A DNA stretch of 64,000 nucleotides, from NCBI RefSeq assembly GCF_023630175.1, contig NZ_JALLIN010000014.1, forward strand, positions 62,001-126,000. Reading direction: 5' to 3'. The notes under the pieces are model-generated. The model was not told where the DNA came from and did no database searches. It saw only the letters and a list, made by a program, of their open reading frames with translations. The position numbers were made by a program, and so were the translations under genes. Positions 1 through 8,679 of this stretch are shown piece after piece. The DNA comes from Streptomyces cellostaticus (GTDB lineage Bacteria; Actinomycetota; Actinomycetes; Streptomycetales; Streptomycetaceae). Every line of letters starts with the position of its first letter. Positions within the stretch are counted from its first letter, which is position 1.

Positions 1-3
1 CGG

Positions 4-38
4 CGGCGGGCCGGTGGACGTGTCCCACCGGCCCGCCG
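4..38 (-). terminator. Rho-independent-type terminator after yebC
   Basis: A perfect 14-bp inverted repeat (arms 4-17 and 25-38, 7-nt loop) lies 20 bases beyond the yebC stop codon. There is no clear U-tract, as is usual for Streptomyces hairpin terminators. Confidence 0.7.
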
Positions 39-58
39 AACCGCTCAGCACGGCAGCG

Positions 59-811
59 CTACGCGTCGACCTTCTCCATGATCTCGTCGCTGACGTCGAA
101 GTTGGCGAAGACGTTCTGCACGTCGTCGCTGTCCTCGAGCGCGTCGATCAGTTTGAAGATCTTCTTGGCGCCCTCCTCGTCCAGCTCGACCTGGACGGAC
201 GGCACGAAGCTGGAGTCGGCGGAGTCGTAGTCGATCCCGGCTCCCTGCAGGGCGGTGCGGACCGCGACCAGGTCGGTGGCCTCGCTGATGACCTCGAAGG
301 TCTCGCCGAGGTCGTTGACCTCCTCGGCACCGGCGTCCAGGACGGCGCCGAGGACGTCGTCCTCGGTCAGCTCGCCCTTGGGGACGATGACGACGCCCTT
401 CCGGCTGAACATGTAGGACACCGAGCCCGGGTCGGCCATGCTGCCGCCGTTGCGGGTCATGGCCACGCGCACGTCGGAGGCGGCGCGGTTGCGGTTGTCG
501 GTGAGGCACTCGATGAGCACCGCGACACCGTTGGGGCCGTAGCCCTCGTACATGATCGTCTCGTAGTCGGCGCCGCCGGCCTCCAGGCCGCCGCCCCGCT
601 TGATCGCGGAGTCGATGTTCTTGTTGGGGACCGACTGCTTCTTGGCCTTCTGGACGGCGTCGTACAGTGTCGGGTTGCCGTCGAGGTCGACACCGCCCAT
701 GCGTGCCGCGACCTCGATGTTCTTGATCAGCTTCGCGAAGAGCTTGCCGCGCTTGGCGTCGATCACGGCCTTCTTGTGCTTCGTCGTAGCCCATTTAGAG
801 TGGCCGGACAT
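59..811 (-). CDS. yebC: YebC/PmpR family DNA-binding transcriptional regulator
   Basis: A 250-residue protein of normal family length that begins [14 protein letters not shown], the classic SGHSKW signature of YebC/PmpR proteins. Members bind DNA as regulators, and some relieve ribosome stalling at proline stretches. The internal GYGPNGVA and YMFSRKG segments are also typical. An AAGGAGA ribosome site sits just upstream of the ATG. It is the last gene of the pdxS-pdxT-yebC run, all on the minus strand, as in mycobacteria. Which of the two proposed functions applies here cannot be told from sequence. Confidence 0.95.
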   Translation of the reverse strand: MSGHSKWATTKHKKAVIDAKRGKLFAKLIKNIEVAARMGGVDLDGNPTLYDAVQKAKKQSVPNKNIDSAIKRGGGLEAGGADYETIMYEGYGPNGVAVLIECLTDNRNRAASDVRVAMTRNGGSMADPGSVSYMFSRKGVVIVPKGELTEDDVLGAVLDAGAEEVNDLGETFEVISEATDLVAVRTALQGAGIDYDSADSSFVPSVQVELDEEGAKKIFKLIDALEDSDDVQNVFANFDVSDEIMEKVDA

Positions 812-860
812 CTGCCTGTCTCCTTCGCGTAACCCATCTCTGCAACGAACTCCAGAGATC

Positions 861-1466
861 CTACAAGGACTCGGGTGTCCGGTTGGCGCGCACCATGTCG
901 ACGAAAAGCGCGTGCACGCGGTGGTCGCCGGTCAGTTCCGGGTGGAACGACGTGGCGAGCGCGTTGCCCTGGCGGACCGCGACGATGTGTCCCTCGTGCT
1001 CGGCGAGCACTTCGGCCCCGGCGCCCACGGACTCCACCCAGGGAGCGCGGATGAAGACGCCCTCCACAGGATCGCCCGTGACGCCCCGGACGTCGACCGC
1101 TGCCTCGAAGGACTCGTTCTGCCGTCCGAAGGCGTTGCGGCGCACGATCATGTCGATGCCGCCGATGGTCTCCTGGCCCGAGCGCGGGTCGAGGATCTTG
1201 TCGGCGAGCATGATCATGCCGGCGCAGGTGCCGTAGACGGGCATGCCGCCGCGCACGCGCGCGCGGAGGGGTTCCATCACTCCGAAGAGGACGGCCAGCT
1301 TGGAGATGGTGGTGGACTCGCCGCCGGGCAGGACGAGGCCGTCCACCTCGGCGAGCTCCTCGGGGCGCCGCACCGGCCTGGCCACGGCGTCGGCCGCGGC
1401 CAGGGCGGTGAGGTGCTCCCGCACGTCGCCCTGGAGTGCCAGGACGCCTATCACGGGGGTGCTCAT
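861..1466 (-). CDS. pdxT: Pyridoxal 5'-phosphate synthase glutaminase subunit PdxT
   Basis: A 201-residue class-I glutamine amidotransferase that releases ammonia from glutamine and channels it to PdxS. It starts with [14 protein letters not shown]. The nucleophile cysteine lies in the GTCAGMI motif and the His/Glu pair in SFHPEL, so the catalytic triad is complete. It lies 13 bases after pdxS, which implies one transcript and a stoichiometric PdxS-PdxT complex. Length and motifs match the family closely. Confidence 0.96.
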   Translation of the reverse strand: MSTPVIGVLALQGDVREHLTALAAADAVARPVRRPEELAEVDGLVLPGGESTTISKLAVLFGVMEPLRARVRGGMPVYGTCAGMIMLADKILDPRSGQETIGGIDMIVRRNAFGRQNESFEAAVDVRGVTGDPVEGVFIRAPWVESVGAGAEVLAEHEGHIVAVRQGNALATSFHPELTGDHRVHALFVDMVRANRTPESL

Positions 1467-1479
1467 GTGCCGTGTCGCC

Positions 1480-2385
1480 TTACCAGCCGCGGTTGGCGTA
1501 GCGCTCGGTCTCGGGCAGGGTGTCGCAGTTGATGCCGACCATGGCCTCGCCGAGGTTGCGGGAGGCGTCGGCGACGATCTTCGGGTCGTCGTAGAAGGTG
1601 GTGGCCTTCACGATGGCGGCGGCGCGCTTGGCCGGGTCGCCGGACTTGAAGATGCCGGAGCCGACGAAGACGCCCTCGGCTCCGAGCTGACGCATCAGCG
1701 CGGCGTCGGCCGGGGTGGCCACACCGCCGGCGGAGAAGAGGACCACCGGGAGCTTGCCCAGTTCGGCGACTTCCTTGACCAGCTCGTACGGGGCGCGCAG
1801 CTCCTTGGCCGCGGCGTACAGCTCGTGGTTGTCGAAGCCGCGCAGGCGGGCGATCTCGTTCTTGATCTGGCGCAGGTGGCGGACGGCCTCGACGACGTTG
1901 CCGGTGCCGGCCTCGCCCTTGGAGCGGATCATCGCGGCACCCTCGGCGATGCGGCGCAGCGCCTCGCCCAGGTTGGTGGCACCGCAGACGAAGGGGGTGG
2001 TGAAGGACCACTTGTCGGAGTGGTTGACCTCGTCGGCCGGGGTGAGCACCTCGGACTCGTCGATGTAGTCGACACCGAGGGACTGCAGGACCTGGGCCTC
2101 GACGAAGTGACCGATGCGGGACTTGGCCATGACCGGGATCGAGACGGCCTCGATGATGCCCTCGATCATGTCGGGGTCGGACATGCGGGCCACGCCGCCG
2201 TCCTTGCGGATGTCGGCCGGGACCCGCTCCAGGGCCATGACGGCGACGGCGCCCGCGTCCTCAGCGATCTTCGCCTGCTCCGGCGTGACGACGTCCATGA
2301 TCACGCCGCCCTTGAGCTGCTCGGCCATGCCGCGCTTCACACGGGCGGTGCCGGTCTCGGGAGCCTGGTTGTCGGTGGTGGACAC
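1480..2385 (-). CDS. pdxS: Pyridoxal 5'-phosphate synthase synthase subunit PdxS
   Basis: The synthase subunit of the DXP-independent vitamin B6 pathway condenses ribose 5-phosphate, glyceraldehyde 3-phosphate and ammonia to PLP. The chosen GTG start gives 301 residues (VSTTDNQ...), the normal length, with a GAGGT ribosome site. An upstream extension of the frame is unlikely to be coding. Visible family motifs are [15 protein letters not shown] and [10 protein letters not shown], which contain the two active-site lysine regions. It forms an operon with pdxT. Confidence 0.96.
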   Translation of the reverse strand: MSTTDNQAPETGTARVKRGMAEQLKGGVIMDVVTPEQAKIAEDAGAVAVMALERVPADIRKDGGVARMSDPDMIEGIIEAVSIPVMAKSRIGHFVEAQVLQSLGVDYIDESEVLTPADEVNHSDKWSFTTPFVCGATNLGEALRRIAEGAAMIRSKGEAGTGNVVEAVRHLRQIKNEIARLRGFDNHELYAAAKELRAPYELVKEVAELGKLPVVLFSAGGVATPADAALMRQLGAEGVFVGSGIFKSGDPAKRAAAIVKATTFYDDPKIVADASRNLGEAMVGINCDTLPETERYANRGW

Positions 2386-2512
2386 GGGTGACCTCACTGA
2401 AGGAAGACGGGTGTGACTGCACCGACGAGGAAACGCGAGGCGACCAGTCCACAGCAAGGGCCAATGGCGACCCGGTGGATCGTTTTGCCCGGCCGGGGGC
2501 GCGGGGCCCGCC

Positions 2513-3055
2513 TCAGGCCGCCCGCTCCACCAGGGCCGCGGGCGGCTCGTCGTCCATCTCGAAGGCCAGCGGGAACGGGGCGTGGCCGGCCAGCCGGAAC
2601 CAGCGCACCTTGCGGTGCTCGCGGAGCCGGCGGGCGGCACCGACGGCGTCGTTGTGGAATCGGCGGGCCATGGGGACCCGGCGTACCGCCTCGGCCAGCT
2701 CACGGGCCGCCTCGTCCCCGCCCGGGGCGTCCCGGACGACCTCGACCTGCCGCGGGTCCTCGAACACGGCGCGCAGGGCCTGGCTCAGCTCGCTCTCCGC
2801 GACCTCCCGCTGGTCCTCCTCCGCCTGCCGGGCGGCGTGCGCGGCCTCGTAGAGCACTATCGAGGCCGCCGGGTCCAGGACGCCCGAGGTGGCGAGTTCC
2901 TGGGTCACGGAGGCCCGGCGCAGAAGCTGGGCGTCCAGCGCGGCCCGCGCGGCGTCCATGCGCACGTGCAGCCGGTCCAGCCGCCCGGCCGTCCAGCTCA
3001 GGTAGACGCCGACGGCGACGAGCGCGAGCAGGATCCAGATGAGGGTTGCGGTCAC
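2513..3055 (-). CDS. LemA-like single-pass membrane protein
   Basis: A 180-residue protein with one N-terminal membrane helix (about residues 3-22), then a long charged, probably helical region rich in Ala/Glu/Arg. A C-terminal segment ([15 protein letters not shown], then [15 protein letters not shown]) resembles the conserved end of LemA proteins. The biochemical role is unknown. It lies between pdxS and the PimA-type transferase in the same direction. In mycobacteria other small genes occupy this place. The LemA assignment is by pattern only. Confidence 0.7.
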   Translation of the reverse strand: MTATLIWILLALVAVGVYLSWTAGRLDRLHVRMDAARAALDAQLLRRASVTQELATSGVLDPAASIVLYEAAHAARQAEEDQREVAESELSQALRAVFEDPRQVEVVRDAPGGDEAARELAEAVRRVPMARRFHNDAVGAARRLREHRKVRWFRLAGHAPFPLAFEMDDEPPAALVERAA

Positions 3056-3104
3056 GGGCGAAGGCTATCGGGACGCCGCGGCCGTGCCGTCGCCCCCCGT
3101 CGGG

Positions 3105-4265
3105 TCAGTCCCGGGCCAGACCGAACCGGGACCGCCGGCCCGGGCGCTCGTCCGTGGCCACCGCCGACGTGCCGGTCGTGACGGTCTCGTACACCGACAG
3201 GATGTCGGCGCCGACCGTCGACCAGTCGAAGCGGCGGACGTGCGCGCTGCCCCGGTCCCGCAGCTCGGCCCGTCGCTCCGGGTCGGCCAGCAGGTCGGCC
3301 GCGGCCCGCGCCAGCGCGTCGGCGTCCTCGTTGGCGAAGACCTCGCCGGCCTTGCCCTGGTCGAGGACCTGGACGAAGGCGTCCAGGTCGGAGGCGAGGA
3401 CGGGGGCTCCCGCCGACATCGCCTCGACCAGGATGATGCCGAAGCTCTCGCCGCCGGTGTTGGGCGCGACGTACAGGTCGACGCTGCGCAGGAAGCGGGC
3501 CTTGTCCTCGTCACTGATCATGCCGAGGAACTCCACGCGCGAACGCAGTTCGGCCGGCAGGCCCTCGACGGCCGCCTCCTCGTCGCCGCGCCCCGCGACC
3601 AGCAGCCGGGTCCGCGGGCGGGCGGCCAGGATCTTCGGCAGCGCCCTCATCAGTACCGGCAGGCCCTTGCGGGGCTCGTCGATGCGGCCGATGAAACCGA
3701 TGGTGTCGCCCTGCCACTCCGCCCTGGGCTCGGCCTCCGCGAAGAAGTCGACGTCGACGCCGTTGGGAATGACCACCGCGTCCCCGCCCAGGTGCTCGAC
3801 CAGGGTGCGGCGGGCGTACTCGCTCACCGCGATCCGCGCGCTGATCTTCTCCAGCGCGGCCTGCAGGATCGCGTACGCGGCGATCATCGCGCGCGAGCGG
3901 GGGTTGGACGTGTGGAAGGTCGCCACGATGGGGCCCTGCGCGGCCCAGCAGGTCAGCAGGCCGAGCGACGGCGACGTCGGCTCGTGGATGTGGACCACGT
4001 CGAACGCGCCCTCGTGCAGCCAGCGGCGCACGCGCGCGGCCGACAGGAAGCCGAAGTTCAGCCGGGCCACCGAACCGTTGTACGGCACCGGGACCGCGCG
4101 ACCGGCCGAGACGACGTACGGCGGCAGCGGGGTGTCGTCGTCGGCGGGCGCCAGGACGGAGACCTCGTGGCCGAGCCGGATGAAGTACTCGGCGAGGTCG
4201 CGGATGTGGAACTGGACGCCGCCGGGCACGTCCCAGGAGTACGGGCAGACGATCCCGATTCTCAC
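3105..4265 (-). CDS. pimA: Phosphatidyl-myo-inositol mannosyltransferase (PimA-type, GT4)
   Basis: A 386-residue GT-B glycosyltransferase expected to transfer mannose from GDP-mannose to phosphatidylinositol at the inner membrane face. The N-terminus (RIGIVCPYSWDVPGGVQ) is the PimA signature with its glycine loop. The C-terminal nucleotide-sugar domain has the GESFGIILVEAMSAG E-x7-E motif. The GTG start overlaps the stop of the upstream acyltransferase gene as GTGA, so the two are translationally coupled. Order and neighbours match the mycobacterial pgsA-patA-pimA cluster. Confidence 0.92.
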   Translation of the reverse strand: MRIGIVCPYSWDVPGGVQFHIRDLAEYFIRLGHEVSVLAPADDDTPLPPYVVSAGRAVPVPYNGSVARLNFGFLSAARVRRWLHEGAFDVVHIHEPTSPSLGLLTCWAAQGPIVATFHTSNPRSRAMIAAYAILQAALEKISARIAVSEYARRTLVEHLGGDAVVIPNGVDVDFFAEAEPRAEWQGDTIGFIGRIDEPRKGLPVLMRALPKILAARPRTRLLVAGRGDEEAAVEGLPAELRSRVEFLGMISDEDKARFLRSVDLYVAPNTGGESFGIILVEAMSAGAPVLASDLDAFVQVLDQGKAGEVFANEDADALARAAADLLADPERRAELRDRGSAHVRRFDWSTVGADILSVYETVTTGTSAVATDERPGRRSRFGLARD

Positions 4266-5170
4266 GCGGGTCCCTTCGTGGGGTCCAGGTCGGCGAGCCA
4301 CAGGCGCTGGAGCATGTGCCAGTCCTCCGGGTGCTCGGCGATCCCGGCGGCGAAGGCGTCGGCGAGCGACTGTGTCATGGCGGACGTCCTCTCGGCCCGC
4401 GTCCCCGTCTCCGGTACCTCGATCGGGGGATGCACGCGGCCCTTCATGACGGGGGAGTCGTCGTACCGGAGGGTGACGGGCAGCAGCAGCGCGCCGGTCT
4501 GCTGGGCCAGCAGGGCCGGTCCGGCGGGCATCCGGGCCCGGGCGCCGAAGAAGTCCACCTCGGTGCCGGACGCGGACAGGTCGCGGTCGGCGACCAGGCA
4601 GACCAGGCCGCCCTCGCGCAGCCGCCGGGCCAGGGTGCCGAAGGCCGAGCCGCCGCTGTGCGGGAGCACCTCCATGCCCAGTCCCTCGCGGTAGGCGACG
4701 AAGCGGTCGTAGAGGGTCTCGGGCTTCAGCCGCTCGGCGACCGTGGTGAACGGGGTCCGCAGCTCGGTGGTGACCCAGGCGCCGGCCAGGTCCCAGTTGG
4801 CCAGGTGCGGCAGGGCCAGGATCACGCCGCGCCCCGAGGCGAGGCCGTCGGTCAGGTGGTGCAGGTCCTTGGCCTCGAAGCCGGCCCGGACCCGCTCGGG
4901 GCTCCAGGCCGGGAGCCGGAAGGACTCCATCCAGTAGCGCAGGTAGGAGCGCATGCCCGCGCGCGAGAGCTCGGCGAGCCGGTCCGGGCCGGCGTCGGGC
5001 ACCACGCGCGCGTAGTTCGCCTCCAGGCGCTGTACGCCCTTGCCGCGCCGCTTCCAGGCGAGGTCGGCGACGGTCCGGCCGAGACGGACCGCGACGGGTT
5101 CGGGGAGCCTTTTGACGGTGCTCCAGCCGAGTCCGTAGAGCGCGTCGGTGAGCCGGTCGGCGGTGCTCAC
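4262..5170 (-). CDS. Phosphatidylinositol mannoside acyltransferase (PatA-like, LPLAT family)
   Basis: A 302-residue lysophospholipid acyltransferase-family protein likely to acylate the mannose of phosphatidylinositol mannosides. The catalytic H-x4-D motif is visible as HLANWD. The GTG start (VSTADRLTD) overlaps the stop of the phosphatidylinositol-phosphate synthase gene as GTGA, and its own stop overlaps the next start in the same way. This gives a tight three-gene coupled operon. Related HtrB/LpxL-type acyltransferases share the fold; the operon context favours PIM acylation. Confidence 0.9.
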   Translation of the reverse strand: MSTADRLTDALYGLGWSTVKRLPEPVAVRLGRTVADLAWKRRGKGVQRLEANYARVVPDAGPDRLAELSRAGMRSYLRYWMESFRLPAWSPERVRAGFEAKDLHHLTDGLASGRGVILALPHLANWDLAGAWVTTELRTPFTTVAERLKPETLYDRFVAYREGLGMEVLPHSGGSAFGTLARRLREGGLVCLVADRDLSASGTEVDFFGARARMPAGPALLAQQTGALLLPVTLRYDDSPVMKGRVHPPIEVPETGTRAERTSAMTQSLADAFAAGIAEHPEDWHMLQRLWLADLDPTKGPA

Positions 5171-5967
5171 TTCGCCGTCTCCCTCCCCTGGGAGGCGTTC
5201 TCCCCGGCCGCGTGGGAGGTGCTCTCCCCGGCCGCGTGGGAGGTGCTCTGCCCGGCCGCGTGGGAGGTGCTCTGCCCGGCCGCGTGGGAGGTGCTCTCCC
5301 CGGCCGCGTGGGAGGTGCTCTGCCCCGCCGAGGCCGCCGCGTCGGCCTCGGCGGACTCGCGGCGGACGGTGACGACCCGCTGGACCAGCGTCACGAGGCT
5401 GCCCGCGGCGACGATCCACAGGGCCACGGGCAGCAGCCACTGGATGCCCGGCACACCGAACTTGTGCAGTCCCGCGAAACCGGCCGCGACCAGCGAGATC
5501 ACCAGCCGCTCGGCGCGTTCGACGAGCCCGTTGACGGCGACCGGCAGCCCGATCGACTCGCCGCGCGCCTTGGTGTACGAGACGACCTGGCCGCTGGCCA
5601 GGCAGAAGATCGTGACGGCGCACAGGACGTTGTCGTCGCCGTTGCCCGCGTACCACAGTGCGAGGCCGCCGAAGATCGCGCCGTCGGCGACCCGGTCCAG
5701 GGTGGAGTCCAGGAAGGCGCCCCAGCGGCTGGAGCGGCCGAGCTGGCGGGCCATGTTGCCGTCGACCAGATCGGAGAAGACGAAGAGCGTGATCACGACC
5801 GTGCCCCAGAAGAACTCGCCTCGGGGATAGAAGACCAGCGCGCCCGCCACCACACCGGCGGTGCCGATGAGCGTGACCGTGTCGGGGCTGACGCCCCGGC
5901 GGATCAGAAACGCGGCGAACGGCGTGAGGACACGCGTGAAGAATGCACGCGCGTACTTGTTCAGCAT
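5167..5967 (-). CDS. pgsA: Phosphatidylinositol phosphate synthase (CDP-alcohol phosphatidyltransferase)
   Basis: Integral membrane enzyme predicted to join CDP-diacylglycerol and inositol 1-phosphate. From the ATG at 5967 (MLNKYARAFF, with a GGAAGG ribosome site) it has 266 residues. The CDP-alcohol transferase motif is complete: DLVDGNMAR followed by GAFLDSTLD. The core resembles the family, but the C-terminal tail is extended by about 45 residues of an eight-residue repeat (AGESTSHA type), probably cytoplasmic. It starts the coupled synthase-acyltransferase-mannosyltransferase operon. An upstream start at 6021 is possible but has no ribosome site. Confidence 0.92.
   Translation of the reverse strand: MLNKYARAFFTRVLTPFAAFLIRRGVSPDTVTLIGTAGVVAGALVFYPRGEFFWGTVVITLFVFSDLVDGNMARQLGRSSRWGAFLDSTLDRVADGAIFGGLALWYAGNGDDNVLCAVTIFCLASGQVVSYTKARGESIGLPVAVNGLVERAERLVISLVAAGFAGLHKFGVPGIQWLLPVALWIVAAGSLVTLVQRVVTVRRESAEADAAASAGQSTSHAAGESTSHAAGQSTSHAAGQSTSHAAGESTSHAAGENASQGRETAK
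5192..5335. repeat. 24-bp tandem repeat inside the pgsA tail
   Basis: Six head-to-tail copies of a 24-bp unit (5192, 5216, 5240, 5264, 5288, 5312). The middle four are near identical and the outer two degenerate. Unit length is a multiple of three, so copy-number change keeps the frame and alters the tail in eight-residue steps. Confidence 0.9.
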
Positions 5968-6270
5968 GGCCTTCCCGACGGTCGTTGTCGCCGTGGCCCT
6001 GGTGGCCTCCGGCTGGCCCATCGTAGTCACGCGCCCGCGTGCGTGGCGGGCGGGCACCCGCGAGCCCGTGCCGCCGCCCCGCGCACACCCCCGGCGCGGG
6101 CGGCAGTGACGCGCCCGCGCCGCCGTGGCCGCTTCACGGCCGTTCGTATGGACGCGGCGTTACGGGAGTGGAAAGCTCGAAGGACCGCGGGCGTCGCCGG
6201 AGCCGCCAGAGCACGCGGGTCCCGCGCGTCCGCGCCCACAGTGACCTCACCGTGCACGGGAGGCAGGACC
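5968..6270. other. Divergent intergenic region pgsA / EF-G-like gene
   Basis: About 300 bases between two divergent genes. It must hold both promoters, but no clear -35/-10 pair or operator was recognised. Long frames crossing it are extensions of the flanking genes. Confidence 0.5.
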
Positions 6271-8469
6271 ATGGGCGACAAGGCACAGACACATCCCGGA
6301 GCCGCCGGCAGGGCAAGGGCGGCCGACCACCCCGCGTCCATAAGGAATGTGGTGCTGGTCGGCCACTCCGGATCGGGCAAGACCACGTTGGTGGAAGCCC
6401 TCGCCCTGACCGCGGGCGCGGTCAACCGGGCGGGCCGCGTGGAGGACGGCGGCACCGTCTCCGACCACGACGACATCGAGCACCGGCAGCAGCGCTCGGT
6501 GCAGCTCTCGCTGGTCCCGGTCGAATGGGACGGCATCAAGGTCAACGTCATCGACACCCCCGGGTACGCCGACTTCGTCGGGGAGCTGAGGGCCGGTCTG
6601 CGGGCCGCGGACGCGGCCCTCTTCGTCGTCTCGGCCTCGGACGGGGTGGACGGCTCGACCCGCATGGTCTGGGAGGAGTGCCAGGCCGTCGGCATGCCCC
6701 GGGCGATCGTGGTGACGCACCTGGAGTCGGCGCGCGCGGACTTCGAGGAGATGACCCGGGTCTGCGCGGAGGCCTTCGGCGCAGACGACCCCGACGCGGT
6801 GCTGCCGCTGTACCTGCCGCTGCGCGGCCCCGAGGGCCCCGACGGACACGCTCCGGTGACGGGCCTCGTCGGCCTGCTGTCGCAGAAGCTGTTCGACTAC
6901 TCGACCGGCGAGCGCAAGGAGTCCGAGCCCGGTGCGGACCAGCTCCCGGACATCGAGCAGGCCCGTGACCGGCTGATCGAGGGGATCATCGCCGAGAGCG
7001 AGGACGAGACCCTCATGGACCGCTACCTGGGCGGCGAACGGGTCGACGTCAAGACGCTGGTCCAGGACCTGGAGCGGGCCGTGGCGCGCGGCACGTTCTT
7101 CCCGGTCCTGGCCGCCGCGCCCGCCGCCGAGGGCGCCCGGCAGGGCCTCGGCACGGTGGAACTGCTGGCACTCGTCACCGGTGGGTTCCCGACGCCGTTC
7201 GAGCACCCCATGCCGGGGGTCACCACGATCGGCGGCGAGACGCGTGAGCTGAAGGCCTGCGACCCGGACGGCCCGCTGGTCGCCGAGGTCGTGAAGACCT
7301 CCTCCGACCCCTACGTCGGCCGCATCTCCCTGGTCCGCGTCTTCTCCGGCACCCTGCGCCCCGACGAGACGGTGCACGTCTCCGGGCACGGGCTGACGGA
7401 CCGCGGGCACGAGGACCACGACGTCGACGAGAAGGTCGGCGCCCTGTCCACCCCGTTCGGCAAGCAGCAGCGCCCGGTCGCGCACGCCGTCGCCGGCGAC
7501 CTGGTGTCCGTGGCCAAGCTCGGCCGCGCCGAGACCGGGGACACCCTCTCGGCCAAGGACGACCCGCTCCTGATGGAGCCCTGGCGGATGCCCGACCCGC
7601 TGCTGCCGCTCGCCATCCAGGCGCACAGCAAGGCCGACGAGGACAAGCTCTCGCAGGGCCTTTCCCGCCTGGTCGCCGAGGACCCGACGATGCGCCTGGA
7701 GCAGAACCAGGACACCCACCAGGTGGTCCTGTGGTGCCTGGGCGAGGCGCACGCGGACGTCGCCCTGGAGCGACTGCGCAGCAGGTACGGCGTCCAGGTC
7801 GACGTCGTCCCGCACAAGGTCCCCCTGCGGGAGACGTTCGCGGTGAGGGCCGCCGGGCGCGGCCGGCACGTGAAGCAGTCCGGCGGGCACGGCCAGTACG
7901 CCATCTGCGAGATCGAGGTGGAGCCGCTGCCCGGCGGCTCGGGCATCGAGTTCGTGGACAAGGTGGTCGGCGGTGCCGTACCGCGCCAGTTCATCCCGTC
8001 CGTGGAGAAGGGCGTACGGGCGCAGGCCGCCCGGGGCGTCGCCGCGGGCTATCCGCTCATCGACGTGCGGATCACGCTGCTGGACGGCAAGGCGCACTCG
8101 GTCGACTCCTCCGACGCCGCGTTCCAGACGGCGGGCGCGCTGGCCCTGCGCGAGGCCGCGGCGGGCGCGCGGATCCATCTGCTGGAGCCGGTGAGCGAGG
8201 TGGGCGTGCTGGTCCCGGACGACTACGTGGGCCCGGTGATGAGCGACCTGTCGAGCCGGCGCGGCCGGGTGCTCGGCACCGAGCAGGTGGGCTCGGGACG
8301 GACCCTGATCCGGGCCGAGGTGCCCGAGTTCGAGATCGGCCGGTACGCCATCGACCTGCGTTCCCTGTCCCACGGCACCGCCCGCTTCGACCGCGCCTAC
8401 GCACGGCACGAGCCGATGCCGCCGCAGATCGCCGAGCGCGTCCGCGAGCAGGCCGGCGAGTCGCCGTGA
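6271..8469 (+). CDS. EF-G-like translational GTPase (EF-G2 type)
   Basis: A 732-residue multi-domain GTPase related to elongation factor G. The P-loop GHSGSGKT is at about residues 31-38 and the G3 motif DTPGYADF near 95. The G4 position reads VVTHLESARADF where canonical EF-G has NKxD, so guanine specificity may be altered. Domain IV contains GGHGQYAICEIEVEPL. The ATG at 6271 has a GGGAGG ribosome site; the much longer open frame upstream is not coding. It is likely a paralogue of the main fusA, with ribosome-associated function unproven. It stands alone, divergent from pgsA. Confidence 0.88.
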   Translation: MGDKAQTHPGAAGRARAADHPASIRNVVLVGHSGSGKTTLVEALALTAGAVNRAGRVEDGGTVSDHDDIEHRQQRSVQLSLVPVEWDGIKVNVIDTPGYADFVGELRAGLRAADAALFVVSASDGVDGSTRMVWEECQAVGMPRAIVVTHLESARADFEEMTRVCAEAFGADDPDAVLPLYLPLRGPEGPDGHAPVTGLVGLLSQKLFDYSTGERKESEPGADQLPDIEQARDRLIEGIIAESEDETLMDRYLGGERVDVKTLVQDLERAVARGTFFPVLAAAPAAEGARQGLGTVELLALVTGGFPTPFEHPMPGVTTIGGETRELKACDPDGPLVAEVVKTSSDPYVGRISLVRVFSGTLRPDETVHVSGHGLTDRGHEDHDVDEKVGALSTPFGKQQRPVAHAVAGDLVSVAKLGRAETGDTLSAKDDPLLMEPWRMPDPLLPLAIQAHSKADEDKLSQGLSRLVAEDPTMRLEQNQDTHQVVLWCLGEAHADVALERLRSRYGVQVDVVPHKVPLRETFAVRAAGRGRHVKQSGGHGQYAICEIEVEPLPGGSGIEFVDKVVGGAVPRQFIPSVEKGVRAQAARGVAAGYPLIDVRITLLDGKAHSVDSSDAAFQTAGALALREAAAGARIHLLEPVSEVGVLVPDDYVGPVMSDLSSRRGRVLGTEQVGSGRTLIRAEVPEFEIGRYAIDLRSLSHGTARFDRAYARHEPMPPQIAERVREQAGESP

Positions 8470-8679
8470 CCCGCTCCGCCCGGCCCGGTGCGCCGGTGGG
8501 CGGCTTCGGCCGTACCCCGGCGCGCCGTCGGTGGCTGCGGATACGCTGATCACCTGATCACGTCGTGCCGAAGTCGTGCGGCTGTCCTGCGGATCCGGCA
8601 GGTTGGCCTGTTCAACAGGTGTGCGGGGCAGTGAAGTCGGGAAGGCCGCAGGAGCGACACCGGCGGCGAGGGGGCGGGA

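Noticed and set aside
5212..6270. Long open frame giving an apparent 1085-residue form of the EF-G-like protein
   Set aside because: The upstream part runs through the pgsA gene on the opposite strand and lacks family homology; the ribosome site and family start point to 6271.
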